Shown: positions 1 to 8,609 of the stretch, in pieces | Layout of the letters: the number at the start of each line of letters is the position of its first letter | Numbering within the stretch: the first letter of the stretch is position 1 | From: an uncultured Oscillospiraceae bacterium | Lineage (GTDB): Bacteria; Bacillota; Clostridia; Oscillospirales; Acutalibacteraceae | Length of the DNA: 64,000 nucleotides | NCBI GenBank assembly: GCA_900547105.1 | Contig: URFL01000004.1 | Span: forward strand, 132,631-196,630 | Reading direction: 5' to 3' | Notes under the pieces: generated by a model | What the model was told of the DNA's origin: nothing | The model's input: only the letters and a program-made list of their open reading frames with translations | Databases searched by the model: none | Made by a program: the position numbers and the translations under genes

Positions 1-31
1 CCATTTTCGCGTTATGCTCGCCGCTGTACAA

Positions 32-59
32 TTGACATTTTTCGACAATTGTGTATAAT
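32..59 (+). promoter_or_regulatory. sigma-A-type promoter for the DUF6110 / P-type ATPase locus
   Basis: TTGACA at 32-37 and TATAAT at 54-59, both perfect consensus hexamers with a 16-base spacer. Transcription would start near 66 and give a leader of about 120 bases. That leader begins with the stem-loop GCGTAAA-CACC-TTTACGC (67-84) and then carries a metalloregulator-like box at 104-117. Confidence 0.8.
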
Positions 60-103
60 AAGAATTGCGTAAACACCTTTACGCAGGCATTTGCAGGCAG
101 CAG

Positions 104-117
104 TTAGCCTAAACTAA
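104..117 (+). promoter_or_regulatory. DtxR/IdeR-like metal regulator box
   Basis: TTAGCCTAAACTAA differs at one of 14 positions from the last 14 bases of the DtxR/IdeR operator TTAGGTTAGCCTAACCTAA. The left 5 bases of the operator are not matched. It lies downstream of the promoter, where a bound repressor would block elongation or initiation. The match suggests iron or manganese control of the transporter that follows. This rests on consensus comparison only. Confidence 0.45.
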
Positions 118-188
118 TTTTTTGAGCTTGACTGCCCGCCCATCAACATGGGAGCGCCCCGGCGCTTCAAAAAACGGAGGTATCATAT

Positions 189-476
189 ATGAGTATGGGA
201 TGCAAATTGGGACTTTTCGCAGGCGGCGTTCTGTTTGGAACGGCGGGGCTGAAAATTTTGAGCAGCCGCGAAGCCAAAAAGGTATATACGCAAGCCACGG
301 CTGCCGCTCTGCGCGCGAAGGATGAGGTCATGACCAAGGTGACCACCATTCGCGAAAACGCCGACGACATTTTGGCCGATGCCAAGGAGCTGAACGACAA
401 GCGCGCCGCCGAGGACGAAGTGATCGACGATTGTGCGTGCGAGGCGTGCGAAACCGTCGAGGACGCGGCGGAATAA
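189..476 (+). CDS. DUF6110 family small protein
   Basis: 95 residues. An N-terminal hydrophobic glycine-rich segment (about residues 5-24, containing LGLFAGGVLFGTAGLKIL) looks like a membrane anchor. An amphipathic helical stretch rich in Lys, Ala and Glu follows. The acidic tail has a C-x-C-x2-C cluster (CACEAC) that could bind metal. The start is set by GGAGG at 176-180. Proteins of this kind are commonly found beside heavy-metal P-type ATPases, as here. A role as an accessory or metal-handling partner of the pump is inferred; the biochemical function is unknown. The terminator at 508-541 separates it from the ATPase, so the small protein may be made in excess. Confidence 0.7.
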   Translation: MSMGCKLGLFAGGVLFGTAGLKILSSREAKKVYTQATAAALRAKDEVMTKVTTIRENADDILADAKELNDKRAAEDEVIDDCACEACETVEDAAE

Positions 477-507
477 GCGACCGGTTCCAAGCAAAATATG
501 TTCTTTG

Positions 508-541
508 GAGGAGTCGCTGATTTCGGCGACTCCTCTTTTTT
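508..541 (+). terminator. intrinsic terminator or attenuator between DUF6110 gene and ATPase
   Basis: Perfect 10-bp stem GAGGAGTCGC (508-517) / GCGACTCCTC (526-535) with an 8-base loop, followed by six T residues. The ATPase ribosome binding site begins at once downstream (GGAGG 542-546). No second promoter is obvious, so this probably acts as a partial terminator setting the ratio of the two proteins. Confidence 0.8.
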
Positions 542-554
542 GGAGGCAACCCTG

Positions 555-2678
555 ATGAAATGCAAAATCCTACATACCTCGCGCGGGCGGATGCGGGTGC
601 ATCTGTGTCTGGCGCATATGTCGCTGCGCGAGGCGGATGTGCTGGAATATTATCTGCGCACGGTGGACGGCGTGACCGGTGTACAGGTGTTCGACCGCAC
701 CTGTGACGCGATCATCACCTATACCGTCCCGCGCGACCGCGTAACCCGTGCGCTGGCGGCGTTTTCGTTTGCCAAAGCCGAAGCGATGGATCTGGTGCCG
801 GAGCACACCTCCCGTGCCATCAACCGCGAATACGAGGACAAGCTGATGATGTCGGTCGCGACCCGCATGGCTTCCAAGCTGTTTTTGCCGATGCCGGTAC
901 GGTCGGTGATCGCGGTTTTCCGCGCGGTACGCTATATCAAAGCCGGGCTGCGTTCGCTGCTGCACGGCAAGCTGTCGGTGGCGGTGCTGGATGCCACCGC
1001 CGTTACGGTATCGCTGCTGCGGCGCGACTTTGCATCGGCGGGCTCGGTCATGTTTATGCTGGGGCTGGGCGAATTGCTGGAGGATTGGACCCACAAGAAA
1101 TCCGTGTCCGATCTGGCGGGCGCGATGTCGCTGAATGTGGACAAGGCATGGCTGCGCACCGACGGTCAGGATGTGCTGGTGGCGGTCAAGGACATCCAGC
1201 CGGGCGACCAGATTGTCATCCGCACCGGCAATATGATCCCGCTGGACGGCAAAGTAGTAGATGGCGAAGCGATGGTCAATCAATCCTCGATGACCGGCGA
1301 ATCGCTGCCGGTGCGCAAGGGTGTGGGCAGCTACGCCTACGCCGGCACGGTGGTGGAAGAAGGCGAATGTGTGATTGCCGTGGACAAAGCGTCCGGCGGC
1401 GGACGCTACGACCGCATCGTCAAGATGATCGAGGATTCGGAAAAGCTGAAATCCACTGCCGAGGACCGCGCCGCACGGCTGGCGGACCGGCTGGTGCCGT
1501 ATACACTGGGCGGCACGCTGCTGACCTATCTGCTGACCCGCAACATCACCAAAACGCTGGCGGTGCTGATGGTGGACTTTTCCTGTGCGCTGAAGCTGTC
1601 CATGCCGGTCACGGTGCTGTCCGCCATGCGCGAAAGCAGCCACCACCACATCTCGGTTAAGGGCGGACGCTTTTTGGAAGCGGTCGCCAAAGCGGATGTG
1701 ATCGTGTTTGACAAAACCGGTACGCTGACCTACGCTGCACCCAAGGTGGCGGAGATCGTGACCTTTGGCGGACGTGCAGAAAACGATATGCTGCGGCTGG
1801 CTGCCTGTTTGGAGGAGCACTACCCCCATTCGCTGGCCAACGCCGTGGTGGAGGAGGCCAAGGCGCGCGGACTCAACCACGAGGAATACCATTCGCATGT
1901 GGAATATGTGGTCGCGCACGGCATTTCCAGCACCGTGGAGGGGCATAAGGTCGTGATCGGCAGCTATCATTTTGTGTTCGAGGATGAGCAATGCTGCGTG
2001 CCGGAGGACGAACAGGACAAATTCGCGGCGCTGTCCGACGAATATTCGCATCTGTATCTGGCGGTGTCCGGCGTGCTGCGAGCGGTGATCTGCATCGCTG
2101 ATCCGCTGCGGGCAGAAGCCCGCGACGCGATTCGCGCGCTGCACGAGCAGGGCATTTCCAAAATCGTGATGATGACTGGCGACAACAAAAAGACCGCAGC
2201 GGCGGTCGCCAAAGCGGTCGGCGTGGACGAATACCACGCCGAGGTGCTGCCGGAGGATAAAGCCAACTTTATCCGCAGCGAGCGCGCCGCCGGGCATACG
2301 GTCATTATGGTGGGGGACGGTGTCAACGACACCCCTGCCCTATCCGAAGCGGATGCCGGTATTGCGGTCACATCCGGCGCGGCGATTGCCAAAGAGATCG
2401 CCGACATCACCGTGTCGTCGCACGATCTGTTCCAGCTGGTCACGCTGCGCCGCCTGAGCCAGGCGCTGATGGCGCGCATCGACCGCAATTATCGTTTTAT
2501 CGTGGGGTTCAACTGTATGTTGATTCTCGGCGGCGTGGCGGGGGTGCTGCAGCCGACAACCTCGGCGTTGCTGCACAATATGTCCACGCTGGGCATCAGC
2601 GTACGCAGTATGACCAATTTGCTGCCGGAAAAAGCACAACCACAGCCGGCACAACGAATGGCAGACGGCATCGCATAG
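555..2678 (+). CDS. heavy-metal translocating P-type ATPase (P1B-like) lacking the CPC motif
   Basis: 707 residues; transports a metal ion across the membrane at the expense of ATP. The ATG at 555 is chosen because GGAGG at 542-546 precedes it; the upstream in-frame ATG at 498 would translate through the terminator. Visible motifs are the actuator TGES (about residue 247), the phosphorylation site DKTGT (about 385), a PHSLA version of the HP locus, and GDGVND (about 587). The N-terminal 70 residues resemble an HMA-like fold without CxxC. The fourth-helix metal site, normally CPC or SPC, reads SCALKLS (Cys about 344), so ion specificity cannot be read from the usual rules. The DtxR-like box upstream favours iron or manganese. 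Confidence 0.9.
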   Translation: MKCKILHTSRGRMRVHLCLAHMSLREADVLEYYLRTVDGVTGVQVFDRTCDAIITYTVPRDRVTRALAAFSFAKAEAMDLVPEHTSRAINREYEDKLMMSVATRMASKLFLPMPVRSVIAVFRAVRYIKAGLRSLLHGKLSVAVLDATAVTVSLLRRDFASAGSVMFMLGLGELLEDWTHKKSVSDLAGAMSLNVDKAWLRTDGQDVLVAVKDIQPGDQIVIRTGNMIPLDGKVVDGEAMVNQSSMTGESLPVRKGVGSYAYAGTVVEEGECVIAVDKASGGGRYDRIVKMIEDSEKLKSTAEDRAARLADRLVPYTLGGTLLTYLLTRNITKTLAVLMVDFSCALKLSMPVTVLSAMRESSHHHISVKGGRFLEAVAKADVIVFDKTGTLTYAAPKVAEIVTFGGRAENDMLRLAACLEEHYPHSLANAVVEEAKARGLNHEEYHSHVEYVVAHGISSTVEGHKVVIGSYHFVFEDEQCCVPEDEQDKFAALSDEYSHLYLAVSGVLRAVICIADPLRAEARDAIRALHEQGISKIVMMTGDNKKTAAAVAKAVGVDEYHAEVLPEDKANFIRSERAAGHTVIMVGDGVNDTPALSEADAGIAVTSGAAIAKEIADITVSSHDLFQLVTLRRLSQALMARIDRNYRFIVGFNCMLILGGVAGVLQPTTSALLHNMSTLGISVRSMTNLLPEKAQPQPAQRMADGIA

Positions 2679-2697
2679 AAAAGTTTTGAAAAAGCTC

Positions 2698-2726
2698 TTG
2701 ACATTTAAGCGCCGATATGGTAAAGT
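2698..2726 (+). promoter_or_regulatory. promoter of tRNA-Ala
   Basis: TTGACA at 2698-2703, 17-base spacer, TAAAGT at 2721-2726, 17 bases before the mature 5' end of the tRNA. Confidence 0.75.
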
Positions 2727-2743
2727 ATAACCCGTTCCGATAC

Positions 2744-2819
<76 letters not shown>

Positions 2820-2823
2820 GAAC

Positions 2824-2859
2824 AAAGACCGTGTAGCTTACAAGCTGCACGGTCTTTTC
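2824..2859 (+). terminator. terminator after tRNA-Ala
   Basis: Stem AAAGACCGTG (2824-2833) / CACGGTCTTT (2848-2857) followed by TTCG. A second, longer hairpin (AGAACAAGAG ... CTCTTGTTCT, 2894-2930) lies just downstream. The rest of 2860-3130 shows no supportable gene. Confidence 0.7.
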
Positions 2860-3133
2860 GTTTGTGTGCAGAAAAGCCAGAAAAAGCGACGACAGAACAA
2901 GAGCCCGGTGTTGAACCGGACTCTTGTTCTCTTTGATTCCCTTCTGGAGAGTGGCGCACGGTAGCAGGAGAGCTGACACCACCAGACGCGCTGCTTTCAT
3001 TTTTATTATTCACTACATCTAGCTATTTACAATAGATTTTGACCTTTTTATAGAAATTTGCATCCCAAATCGACATTTCGCACCACAGCCCATTTGGATA
3101 TATAGAATGCGGAACAAACGGTGAATTTCGGTG

Positions 3134-3186
3134 TTGACATTTGGGAACCGTTGCTATATAATGAAACAGCGTTATGAAACAGTGTT
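3134..3186 (+). promoter_or_regulatory. promoter of the TetR gene with tandem 13-base direct repeats
   Basis: TTGACA at 3134-3139, 17-base spacer, TATAAT at 3157-3162. Starting in the -10 box are two adjacent copies of ATGAAACAGYGTT (3161-3173 and 3174-3186), differing at one base. Each contains an AAC...GTT half-palindrome. The placement fits an autoregulatory operator for the TetR protein encoded 24 bases further on. Confidence 0.7.
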
Positions 3187-3209
3187 ATTGATAAAAAGGA
3201 GGCGGTTGC

Positions 3210-3836
3210 ATGGCCAAACAGATTGCGGGCGTGGCGGAGCGCATTATCGCAGCCGCCACACAGGAGTTTCTCGACAAAGGCTATGTCGATGCCTCTCTGC
3301 GCACCATTGCCGCGGCGGCGGACACCAGCACCAACTCCATCTATGTCCGCTTTGGCGACAAGGAGGGGCTGTTCTCCGCCATTGTCGAACCGGCTTTGAA
3401 CGAAATGATCGAACAATTCATCCACATTCAAGAGCAGTTTCACCAGATGTCGCCTGATGAACAGGCCGAGCGGATGCCAAAGTATGCCGACGGTGGCACC
3501 TCCGCGCTGGTCGATTATATGTACGAGCATTTGGACGAATTCCGCTTGCTGCTGGACGCGTCCTACGGCACACGGTTTCACAATTTTGTGGACGAGCTGG
3601 TGCGTATCGAGGTGGAATATACCTACAAATACATGGCGGCCGTCGGTTACTCCGATAGGTGCGGCGATGCCATGACCGAAAAGCTGCTGCATATCGTGAC
3701 CACCTCCCGCTTTGAAAGCCTGTTCGAGATCATCCGCCACGGTATGAGCCGCGAGGAGGCATCCGAATACATTGCACTTTTAAGCCAATATCACCGCGCC
3801 GGATTTTTGGACATTTTCGGCAGCGACAAGCAGTAA
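3210..3836 (+). CDS. TetR/AcrR family transcriptional regulator
   Basis: 208 residues. The N-terminal 50 residues form the TetR helix-turn-helix: an amphipathic helix ending in AATQEFLDKGY, then SLRTIAAAADTSTNSIYVRFGDK, the family's recognition helix and following YxxFxxK-like stretch. The rest is a divergent, all-helical ligand-binding domain. The start follows AAGGAGG at 3197-3203. It precedes two ABC exporter genes in the same direction, the usual arrangement of a local repressor that releases an efflux operon when it binds a substrate. The inducer cannot be read from sequence. A weak hairpin without a T run (3846-3871) lies between it and the exporter. Confidence 0.92.
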   Translation: MAKQIAGVAERIIAAATQEFLDKGYVDASLRTIAAAADTSTNSIYVRFGDKEGLFSAIVEPALNEMIEQFIHIQEQFHQMSPDEQAERMPKYADGGTSALVDYMYEHLDEFRLLLDASYGTRFHNFVDELVRIEVEYTYKYMAAVGYSDRCGDAMTEKLLHIVTTSRFESLFEIIRHGMSREEASEYIALLSQYHRAGFLDIFGSDKQ

Positions 3837-3920
3837 CTCATCTACAAAGGTTGCCGGAAACGGCAGCCTTTCCATATGCGCGGCGGTTAGCTGCCGCTAA
3901 TTCATAGGAGGTAAGCGTTT

Positions 3921-5663
3921 ATGAAAGAAAAAAGCCCGGTCGGACGCATTTGGGAGCTGGGTGAATCCGAGCACGGCAAGCTCATCACCGCGGTCATTCT
4001 CGCCGTGGTGGGCGTTGCCTGCGGCATGGCGCCCTATTTTGCTGCAGCGAAAATCATCGTCTTGCTGCTGGCAGGAGAAACCGCATTTTCGGCGTATCTG
4101 CCGTGGCTGCTGACCGCCCTCGCCGGATTTCTTCTCCGCACAGTGCTTTACAACAGCGCGCTCGGTCTGTCCCACAAGGCAACTTTCAACATCCTGAAAA
4201 CTATCCGGCAGCAGATGCTCGCCAAGCTGCCCCGTCTGCCGCTCGGCACCGTGATGGACACCCAAAGCGGCAAGCTCAAGGAAACCATCGTTGACCAAGT
4301 GGACGGTATGGAAACCACACTGGCGCATCTGTTCCCCGAAATGACCGCCAACATTGTTGCTCCGGTGCTGACGGTGGTGTATCTGTTTGTTCTGGATTGG
4401 CGGCTGGCGCTGTTGTCGCTGGTGGTATTCCCCATCGCTTTTGTGTTTATGATGATGGTGATGGGCAACTACGCCAAGGATTACGAGGGCGCGGTCAAGG
4501 CGACCACCGATATGAGCAACACCATGATCGAATACATCAACGGCATTGAGGTCATCAAAGCGTTTAACCAAGGCAAAGTGTCGTATACCAAGCTCACCGA
4601 CAAGGTGCGCGCCAACGCGCAGTATTACTACGATTGGATGCGCCGCAGCCAGCTGGGGATGTCAATGGCGTATGCTTTCTTCCCGGCGCAGATGCTCACG
4701 ATCCTCCCCCTCGGCTGGGTGTTTTATACCCACGGCACGCTCACGGCGGACACCTTTGTAACGGTCATCATTCTGGCGCTCGGTATGGCGGCACCGATCG
4801 TGGCGGCGTTCAACTTTGTGGATACGCTGGCGCAGGTCGGTACCACCGTTGCGCAGGTGGACGACATTTTGAACGCAGAGGAACAGCAACACGGCGACCG
4901 GTGCGTGGAATTCGTCGATCACAACATCGAGGTCAAGCATGTATCCTTCGGCTACCATGACGATAAAGAGATTTTGCACGACATCAGTCTTTCGGTTCCA
5001 CAAAACCGCATGACGGCGCTGGTCGGACCGTCCGGCTCGGGCAAATCAACGCTTGCCAAGCTGATCGCCGGTTTCTGGGATGTAAAGGACGGTTCCATCA
5101 CCATGGGCGGGCACGATGTGAAAGCCATCCCGCTGACCCAGCTATACGATCAGATCGCTTTTGTGTCGCAGGACAACTATCTGTTTGACGACACGGTGCG
5201 CGAAAACATCCGCATGGGACGGCGGGACGCGACCGATGCCGAGGTGGAAGCCGCGGCACAAAGCGCCGGCTGCACCAGCTTTATCAACGATTTGGAAAAC
5301 GGCTTTGACACGGTCGTCGGCGGAGGCGGCGCGCACCTGTCCGGCGGTGAGCGGCAGCGCATCGCCATCGCCCGCGCGATGCTAAAAAACGCGCCCATCA
5401 TCATTCTGGATGAAGCGACCGCCTATATCGATCCCGAAAACGAGGCGGTCATTCAACAAGCGGTGGCGAAGCTGGTGGCTGACAAAACGGTGATCGTGAT
5501 CGCTCACCGGCTATCCACCATCACCGACGCAGACAACATCGTCGTGGTGAACAACGGACACATCGAAGCACAAGGCAGCCACGAAACGCTGCTGAAAAGC
5601 TGCGCCCTCTACAACGACATGTGGCAGGCGCATATCGGAGCAAAGGACGGTGACGCAGAATGA
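3921..5663 (+). CDS. ABC exporter half-transporter, subunit A (membrane domain fused to ATPase)
   Basis: 580 residues: an N-terminal six-helix exporter domain (about 20-310), then a nucleotide-binding domain. Walker A GPSGSGKST starts near residue 369, signature LSGGERQR near 473, Walker B IIILDEAT near 493 with the catalytic Glu present, H-loop AHRLSTI near 528. Its stop codon overlaps the start of the second half-transporter (ATGA), indicating translational coupling and a heterodimer of the type seen in multidrug and siderophore-related ABC exporter pairs behind TetR regulators. Substrate unknown. Ribosome binding site AGGAGG sits a few bases upstream. Confidence 0.92.
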   Translation: MKEKSPVGRIWELGESEHGKLITAVILAVVGVACGMAPYFAAAKIIVLLLAGETAFSAYLPWLLTALAGFLLRTVLYNSALGLSHKATFNILKTIRQQMLAKLPRLPLGTVMDTQSGKLKETIVDQVDGMETTLAHLFPEMTANIVAPVLTVVYLFVLDWRLALLSLVVFPIAFVFMMMVMGNYAKDYEGAVKATTDMSNTMIEYINGIEVIKAFNQGKVSYTKLTDKVRANAQYYYDWMRRSQLGMSMAYAFFPAQMLTILPLGWVFYTHGTLTADTFVTVIILALGMAAPIVAAFNFVDTLAQVGTTVAQVDDILNAEEQQHGDRCVEFVDHNIEVKHVSFGYHDDKEILHDISLSVPQNRMTALVGPSGSGKSTLAKLIAGFWDVKDGSITMGGHDVKAIPLTQLYDQIAFVSQDNYLFDDTVRENIRMGRRDATDAEVEAAAQSAGCTSFINDLENGFDTVVGGGGAHLSGGERQRIAIARAMLKNAPIIILDEATAYIDPENEAVIQQAVAKLVADKTVIVIAHRLSTITDADNIVVVNNGHIEAQGSHETLLKSCALYNDMWQAHIGAKDGDAE

Positions 5664-7390
5664 TCGAAGCATTCCGCAAAATCTGGCGTTTCGCCGGAAA
5701 AGAAGCAAAGAACATCAACAAATCTGTGGCAGTAGGCTTTTTGAACGCAGTGCTGCAAATGTTTCAGGTTGCCGCCATTTACTTTGTGGTGCTGGCGCTG
5801 ACGAATGGCGACAAAGGCGCCAAAACGGCATGGCTCGCGCTGATATGCGAGCTGGTCGCCATCTTTGGCGGCGCAGTGAGCGCCAATTTTTCCAAAATGC
5901 TGCAAACGCACGCGGGCTATTTTATGGCGGCGGATCGCCGCATCTCGATCGCGAACCGGCTGAAAAGTGTGCCCATGGGCTTTTTCAACGACAACAGCCT
6001 GGGGCAGTTGTCCGGCGTATGCACCACCGTTGTCGGCAGCATCGAAAGCATGGTGCCGATGGTGCTGGTGAACATTCTGGGGGGACTGATTACCACCGTG
6101 GTCTTTGCGCTGCTGATTCTCCTCTTTGACTGGCGCATCGGGCTGATCGTGCTGGTGGGCATTGCGTTGTATCTGTGCGCGGTGTCCGCTATGGAAAAGA
6201 AGTCCGCTGTCATCGCGGGCGATACGCAAAAATCACAGACCGCGCTGATCGAAGCCGTTTTGGAAACGATCCAGGGTATGAGCGTGGTCAAATCCTTCAA
6301 TCTCATCGGCAAAGGAGACAAAAAGCTGCAGGACGCTTTGGAATACAACCGCCGCAGCAATGTAGATGTCACCAATATCCTCACCCCCTACACCGCGCTG
6401 CAGGAGGCGGTGCTGCAAATCGCTAGCGTGGGCATGATGCTGGCGGCGGTGCTGCTGTGGATCGGGGGCGGAATGAGCCTCGCCACCGCGCTGATGGTGC
6501 TGGTGATGTCGTTTTTGGTGTTTAACCAGATCAAAGCGTTCGGCATGGGTGTATCCATGCTGCGGATGGCAGCAGCGGCGATCGACCGCACGGTGGAAAC
6601 CGAGAACATGCCGCGCATGGACGAGCACGGCAAGGCGCTGACTCCTGCCAAACACGACATTGTGTTTGACCATGTGAACTTTTCATATGAGCAAAAGCCG
6701 GTTTTGCGCGACATTTCAGTGACGCTGCCGGACAAAACCACCACCGCCATCATCGGCCCTTCCGGCAGCGGCAAAACCACCTTCTGCAACCTGATCGCGC
6801 GGTTTTGGGATACGGACAGCGGCAGCGTGACCATCGGCGGACACGATGTCAAGGAGTATACGCTGGAATCGCTGATGAACCAAATCAGCATCGTGTTCCA
6901 AAATGTCTATCTGTTCGCCGATACGATCGAAAACAACATCAAATTCGGCTGCCCGAACGCGACCCACGAACAGGTGGTGGCGGCTGCCAAAGCCGCCTGC
7001 TGTGACGATTTCATCGACGCATTGCCGGAGGGCTACCAAACCGTCATCGGCGAAGGCGGCGCAAGCCTTTCCGGCGGCGAGCGGCAGCGGCTGTCCATTG
7101 CCCGCGCGATGCTGAAAAACGCCCCTATCGTCATTTTGGACGAAGCGACCGCCAATGTCGATCCGGAAAATGAGGATCGGCTGCAAAAGGCGATCGAGGC
7201 GCTGACCCGCGACAAAACCATCCTCATGATCGCACATCGGCTAAAAACCGTGCGCCATGCCGACCAGATCCTTGTCATCGACCACGGCCGTCTGGTGCAG
7301 CAAGGCCGGCACGAGCAGCTGATAGCCCAGCCGGGCATTTACGCCGATTTTATCGGCGGCAAAAAGCAAGCCGTCGGCTGGAAGCTGTAA
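5660..7390 (+). CDS. ABC exporter half-transporter, subunit B
   Basis: 576 residues, same architecture as its partner. Exporter-type membrane domain in the first about 310 residues; Walker A GPSGSGKTT near 366; signature LSGGERQR near 470; Walker B IVILDEAT near 490 with catalytic Glu; AHRLKTV H-loop. Both subunits keep catalytic residues, so the heterodimer probably has two active ATP sites, unlike the many heterodimeric exporters with one degenerate site. Start overlaps the preceding stop by four bases. The operon ends at the terminator at 7404-7442. Confidence 0.92.
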   Translation: MIEAFRKIWRFAGKEAKNINKSVAVGFLNAVLQMFQVAAIYFVVLALTNGDKGAKTAWLALICELVAIFGGAVSANFSKMLQTHAGYFMAADRRISIANRLKSVPMGFFNDNSLGQLSGVCTTVVGSIESMVPMVLVNILGGLITTVVFALLILLFDWRIGLIVLVGIALYLCAVSAMEKKSAVIAGDTQKSQTALIEAVLETIQGMSVVKSFNLIGKGDKKLQDALEYNRRSNVDVTNILTPYTALQEAVLQIASVGMMLAAVLLWIGGGMSLATALMVLVMSFLVFNQIKAFGMGVSMLRMAAAAIDRTVETENMPRMDEHGKALTPAKHDIVFDHVNFSYEQKPVLRDISVTLPDKTTTAIIGPSGSGKTTFCNLIARFWDTDSGSVTIGGHDVKEYTLESLMNQISIVFQNVYLFADTIENNIKFGCPNATHEQVVAAAKAACCDDFIDALPEGYQTVIGEGGASLSGGERQRLSIARAMLKNAPIVILDEATANVDPENEDRLQKAIEALTRDKTILMIAHRLKTVRHADQILVIDHGRLVQQGRHEQLIAQPGIYADFIGGKKQAVGWKL

Positions 7391-7403
7391 CCCCGACATA
7401 GGC

Positions 7404-7442
7404 AAAAGCCCGTGCAGTCGTGAAGGCTGCGCGGGCTTTTTT
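7404..7442 (+). terminator. terminator of the TetR-ABC operon
   Basis: GC-rich stem AAAAGCCCGTGCAG / CTGCGCGGGCTTTT with a short loop, ending in TTTTTT. Confidence 0.85.
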
Positions 7443-7454
7443 GGTGAAGCGGAC

Positions 7455-7483
7455 TTGTCCGGTTTTCGGATGCGTGGTATACT
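7455..7483 (+). promoter_or_regulatory. promoter of the LOG-family gene
   Basis: TTGTCC at 7455-7460, 17-base spacer, TATACT at 7478-7483. The stretch GTGGTATACTGGTGC around the -10 box recurs exactly in front of sbcD (10670-10684). Confidence 0.6.
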
Positions 7484-7534
7484 GGTGCACAAAGCGGTAT
7501 ACGGCATCGAAAACGGGACAAAGGAAGTGGAACG

Positions 7535-8071
7535 ATGAATATTACGGTATATTTGGGAGCGAACGCGGGAAACGATCCCGCCTTGCGCACGGCGGTGCAG
7601 GAGCTGGGGCATTGGATCGGTGAAAACGGTCATGCGCTGATTTACGGCGGTTCCAAATGCGGGTTGATGGGCGAGATCGCCCACAGCGTTTTGGAATCCG
7701 GCGGCACTGCCACCGGCGTGGAACCGGCGTTTTTTGTGGAATCGGAGCTGCAGTATGACGGATTGACCGAGCTGATCGTGACCCGGGATATGGCGGAGCG
7801 AAAAGCCAAAATGATCGAGCTGGGCGATGCGTTCATCGCGTTTCCCGGCGGCACAGGCACCTTGGAGGAGATCGCCGAGGTGATGTCTATGGTATCGCTG
7901 AAGCATCTGGACGCGCCGTGTATACTGTATAACCTGAACGGTTATTACGACAATTTGAAAGCGCTGCTGGCGCACATGATCGAAAAGGAACTTTCCTCGC
8001 CGCGGCGGCAGCAGGGCATCTCGTTCGCGGACAATCTCGACCAGATCAAACAGATATTAACCCCCCGCTAA
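7535..8071 (+). CDS. LOG family protein (nucleotide 5'-monophosphate phosphoribohydrolase)
   Basis: 178 residues, typical length for the family. Rossmann-like fold with the diagnostic PGGTGTLEE motif near residue 104 (PGGxGTxxE) and the upstream RxxxK element in RDMAERKAKM. Members hydrolyse the N-glycosidic bond of nucleoside monophosphates, classically cytokinin ribotides, releasing base and ribose 5-phosphate. In Firmicutes the physiological role is mostly undefined and may be nucleotide housekeeping. It is single, with its own promoter, and is followed by a strong hairpin shared with the convergent genes beyond. Confidence 0.9.
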   Translation: MNITVYLGANAGNDPALRTAVQELGHWIGENGHALIYGGSKCGLMGEIAHSVLESGGTATGVEPAFFVESELQYDGLTELIVTRDMAERKAKMIELGDAFIAFPGGTGTLEEIAEVMSMVSLKHLDAPCILYNLNGYYDNLKALLAHMIEKELSSPRRQQGISFADNLDQIKQILTPR

Positions 8072-8087
8072 CCGCGGTATACGCACA

Positions 8088-8118
8088 CCCCCGGGCAGCC
8101 AGTACGGCTGCCCGGGGG
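8088..8118. terminator. GC-rich hairpin between convergent genes
   Basis: Perfect 13-bp stem CCCCCGGGCAGCC / GGCTGCCCGGGGG with a 5-base loop. It lies between the LOG gene (plus) and the four-gene minus-strand island, and could serve both. T runs on either side are weak. Confidence 0.65.
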
Positions 8119-8139
8119 ATGTTTGTGTAAGGCGCTTCC

Positions 8140-8589
8140 CTATTTATGTTTCCAGATGTTGTCTAATCCGCTGCGGATATTTTGCAGCGCGCTGAAATCG
8201 AACGGCGTCACAGCGTGTTGTTGCGCGATGTATTCCATACGCGATATGGCACAGCTGATGCTTTTGGCTAACTCCGTCCACGGGAATGTTTGGGAGGCTA
8301 TTACCTGTAAGCGCTGCGGATGATGCGCATCGACTCCTTGAACCACCACCTCATCACCACGCCGGTCACAAAGCAGATAATACGGTCCATCCATAAAATA
8401 CAGCTTAAAGCCTCCCCGCTCCCCGGGAATCTGTCCCAGCACCTTTTGCCCCCACATTGTCAAAACGGATGTTGAAATATCGTCCCAATCTGCGCTGGGA
8501 AAATCAATACCGTTCAAGGTGGCAAAAAATCCACTGCAGATGTTGCTATCCGAAACGGACACATCACGATCCTCAACAGAAATAAACAT
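8140..8589 (-). CDS. hypothetical protein, last gene of a four-gene island
   Basis: 149 residues if started at the ATG at 8589, which has GGGGAG four bases upstream; an in-frame GTG at 8613 would add eight residues and overlap the upstream stop. Not recognised. The protein is soluble, rich in aromatic residues and acidic (for example WDDISTSVLTMWGQ, GGFKLYFMDGPYYLLCDRRG), consistent with a small alpha/beta domain. No signal peptide or membrane helix. Base composition is visibly more AT-rich than the flanking genes. An immunity-type or other accessory role is possible but unsupported by any motif. Confidence 0.7.
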   Translation of the reverse strand: MFISVEDRDVSVSDSNICSGFFATLNGIDFPSADWDDISTSVLTMWGQKVLGQIPGERGGFKLYFMDGPYYLLCDRRGDEVVVQGVDAHHPQRLQVIASQTFPWTELAKSISCAISRMEYIAQQHAVTPFDFSALQNIRSGLDNIWKHK

Positions 8590-8609
8590 GGCGCTCCCCT
8601 TTTTTCGTG

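Noticed and set aside
498..554. Earlier ATG for the P-type ATPase
   Set aside because: It lies before an intrinsic terminator hairpin and has no Shine-Dalgarno; ATG 555 has GGAGG.
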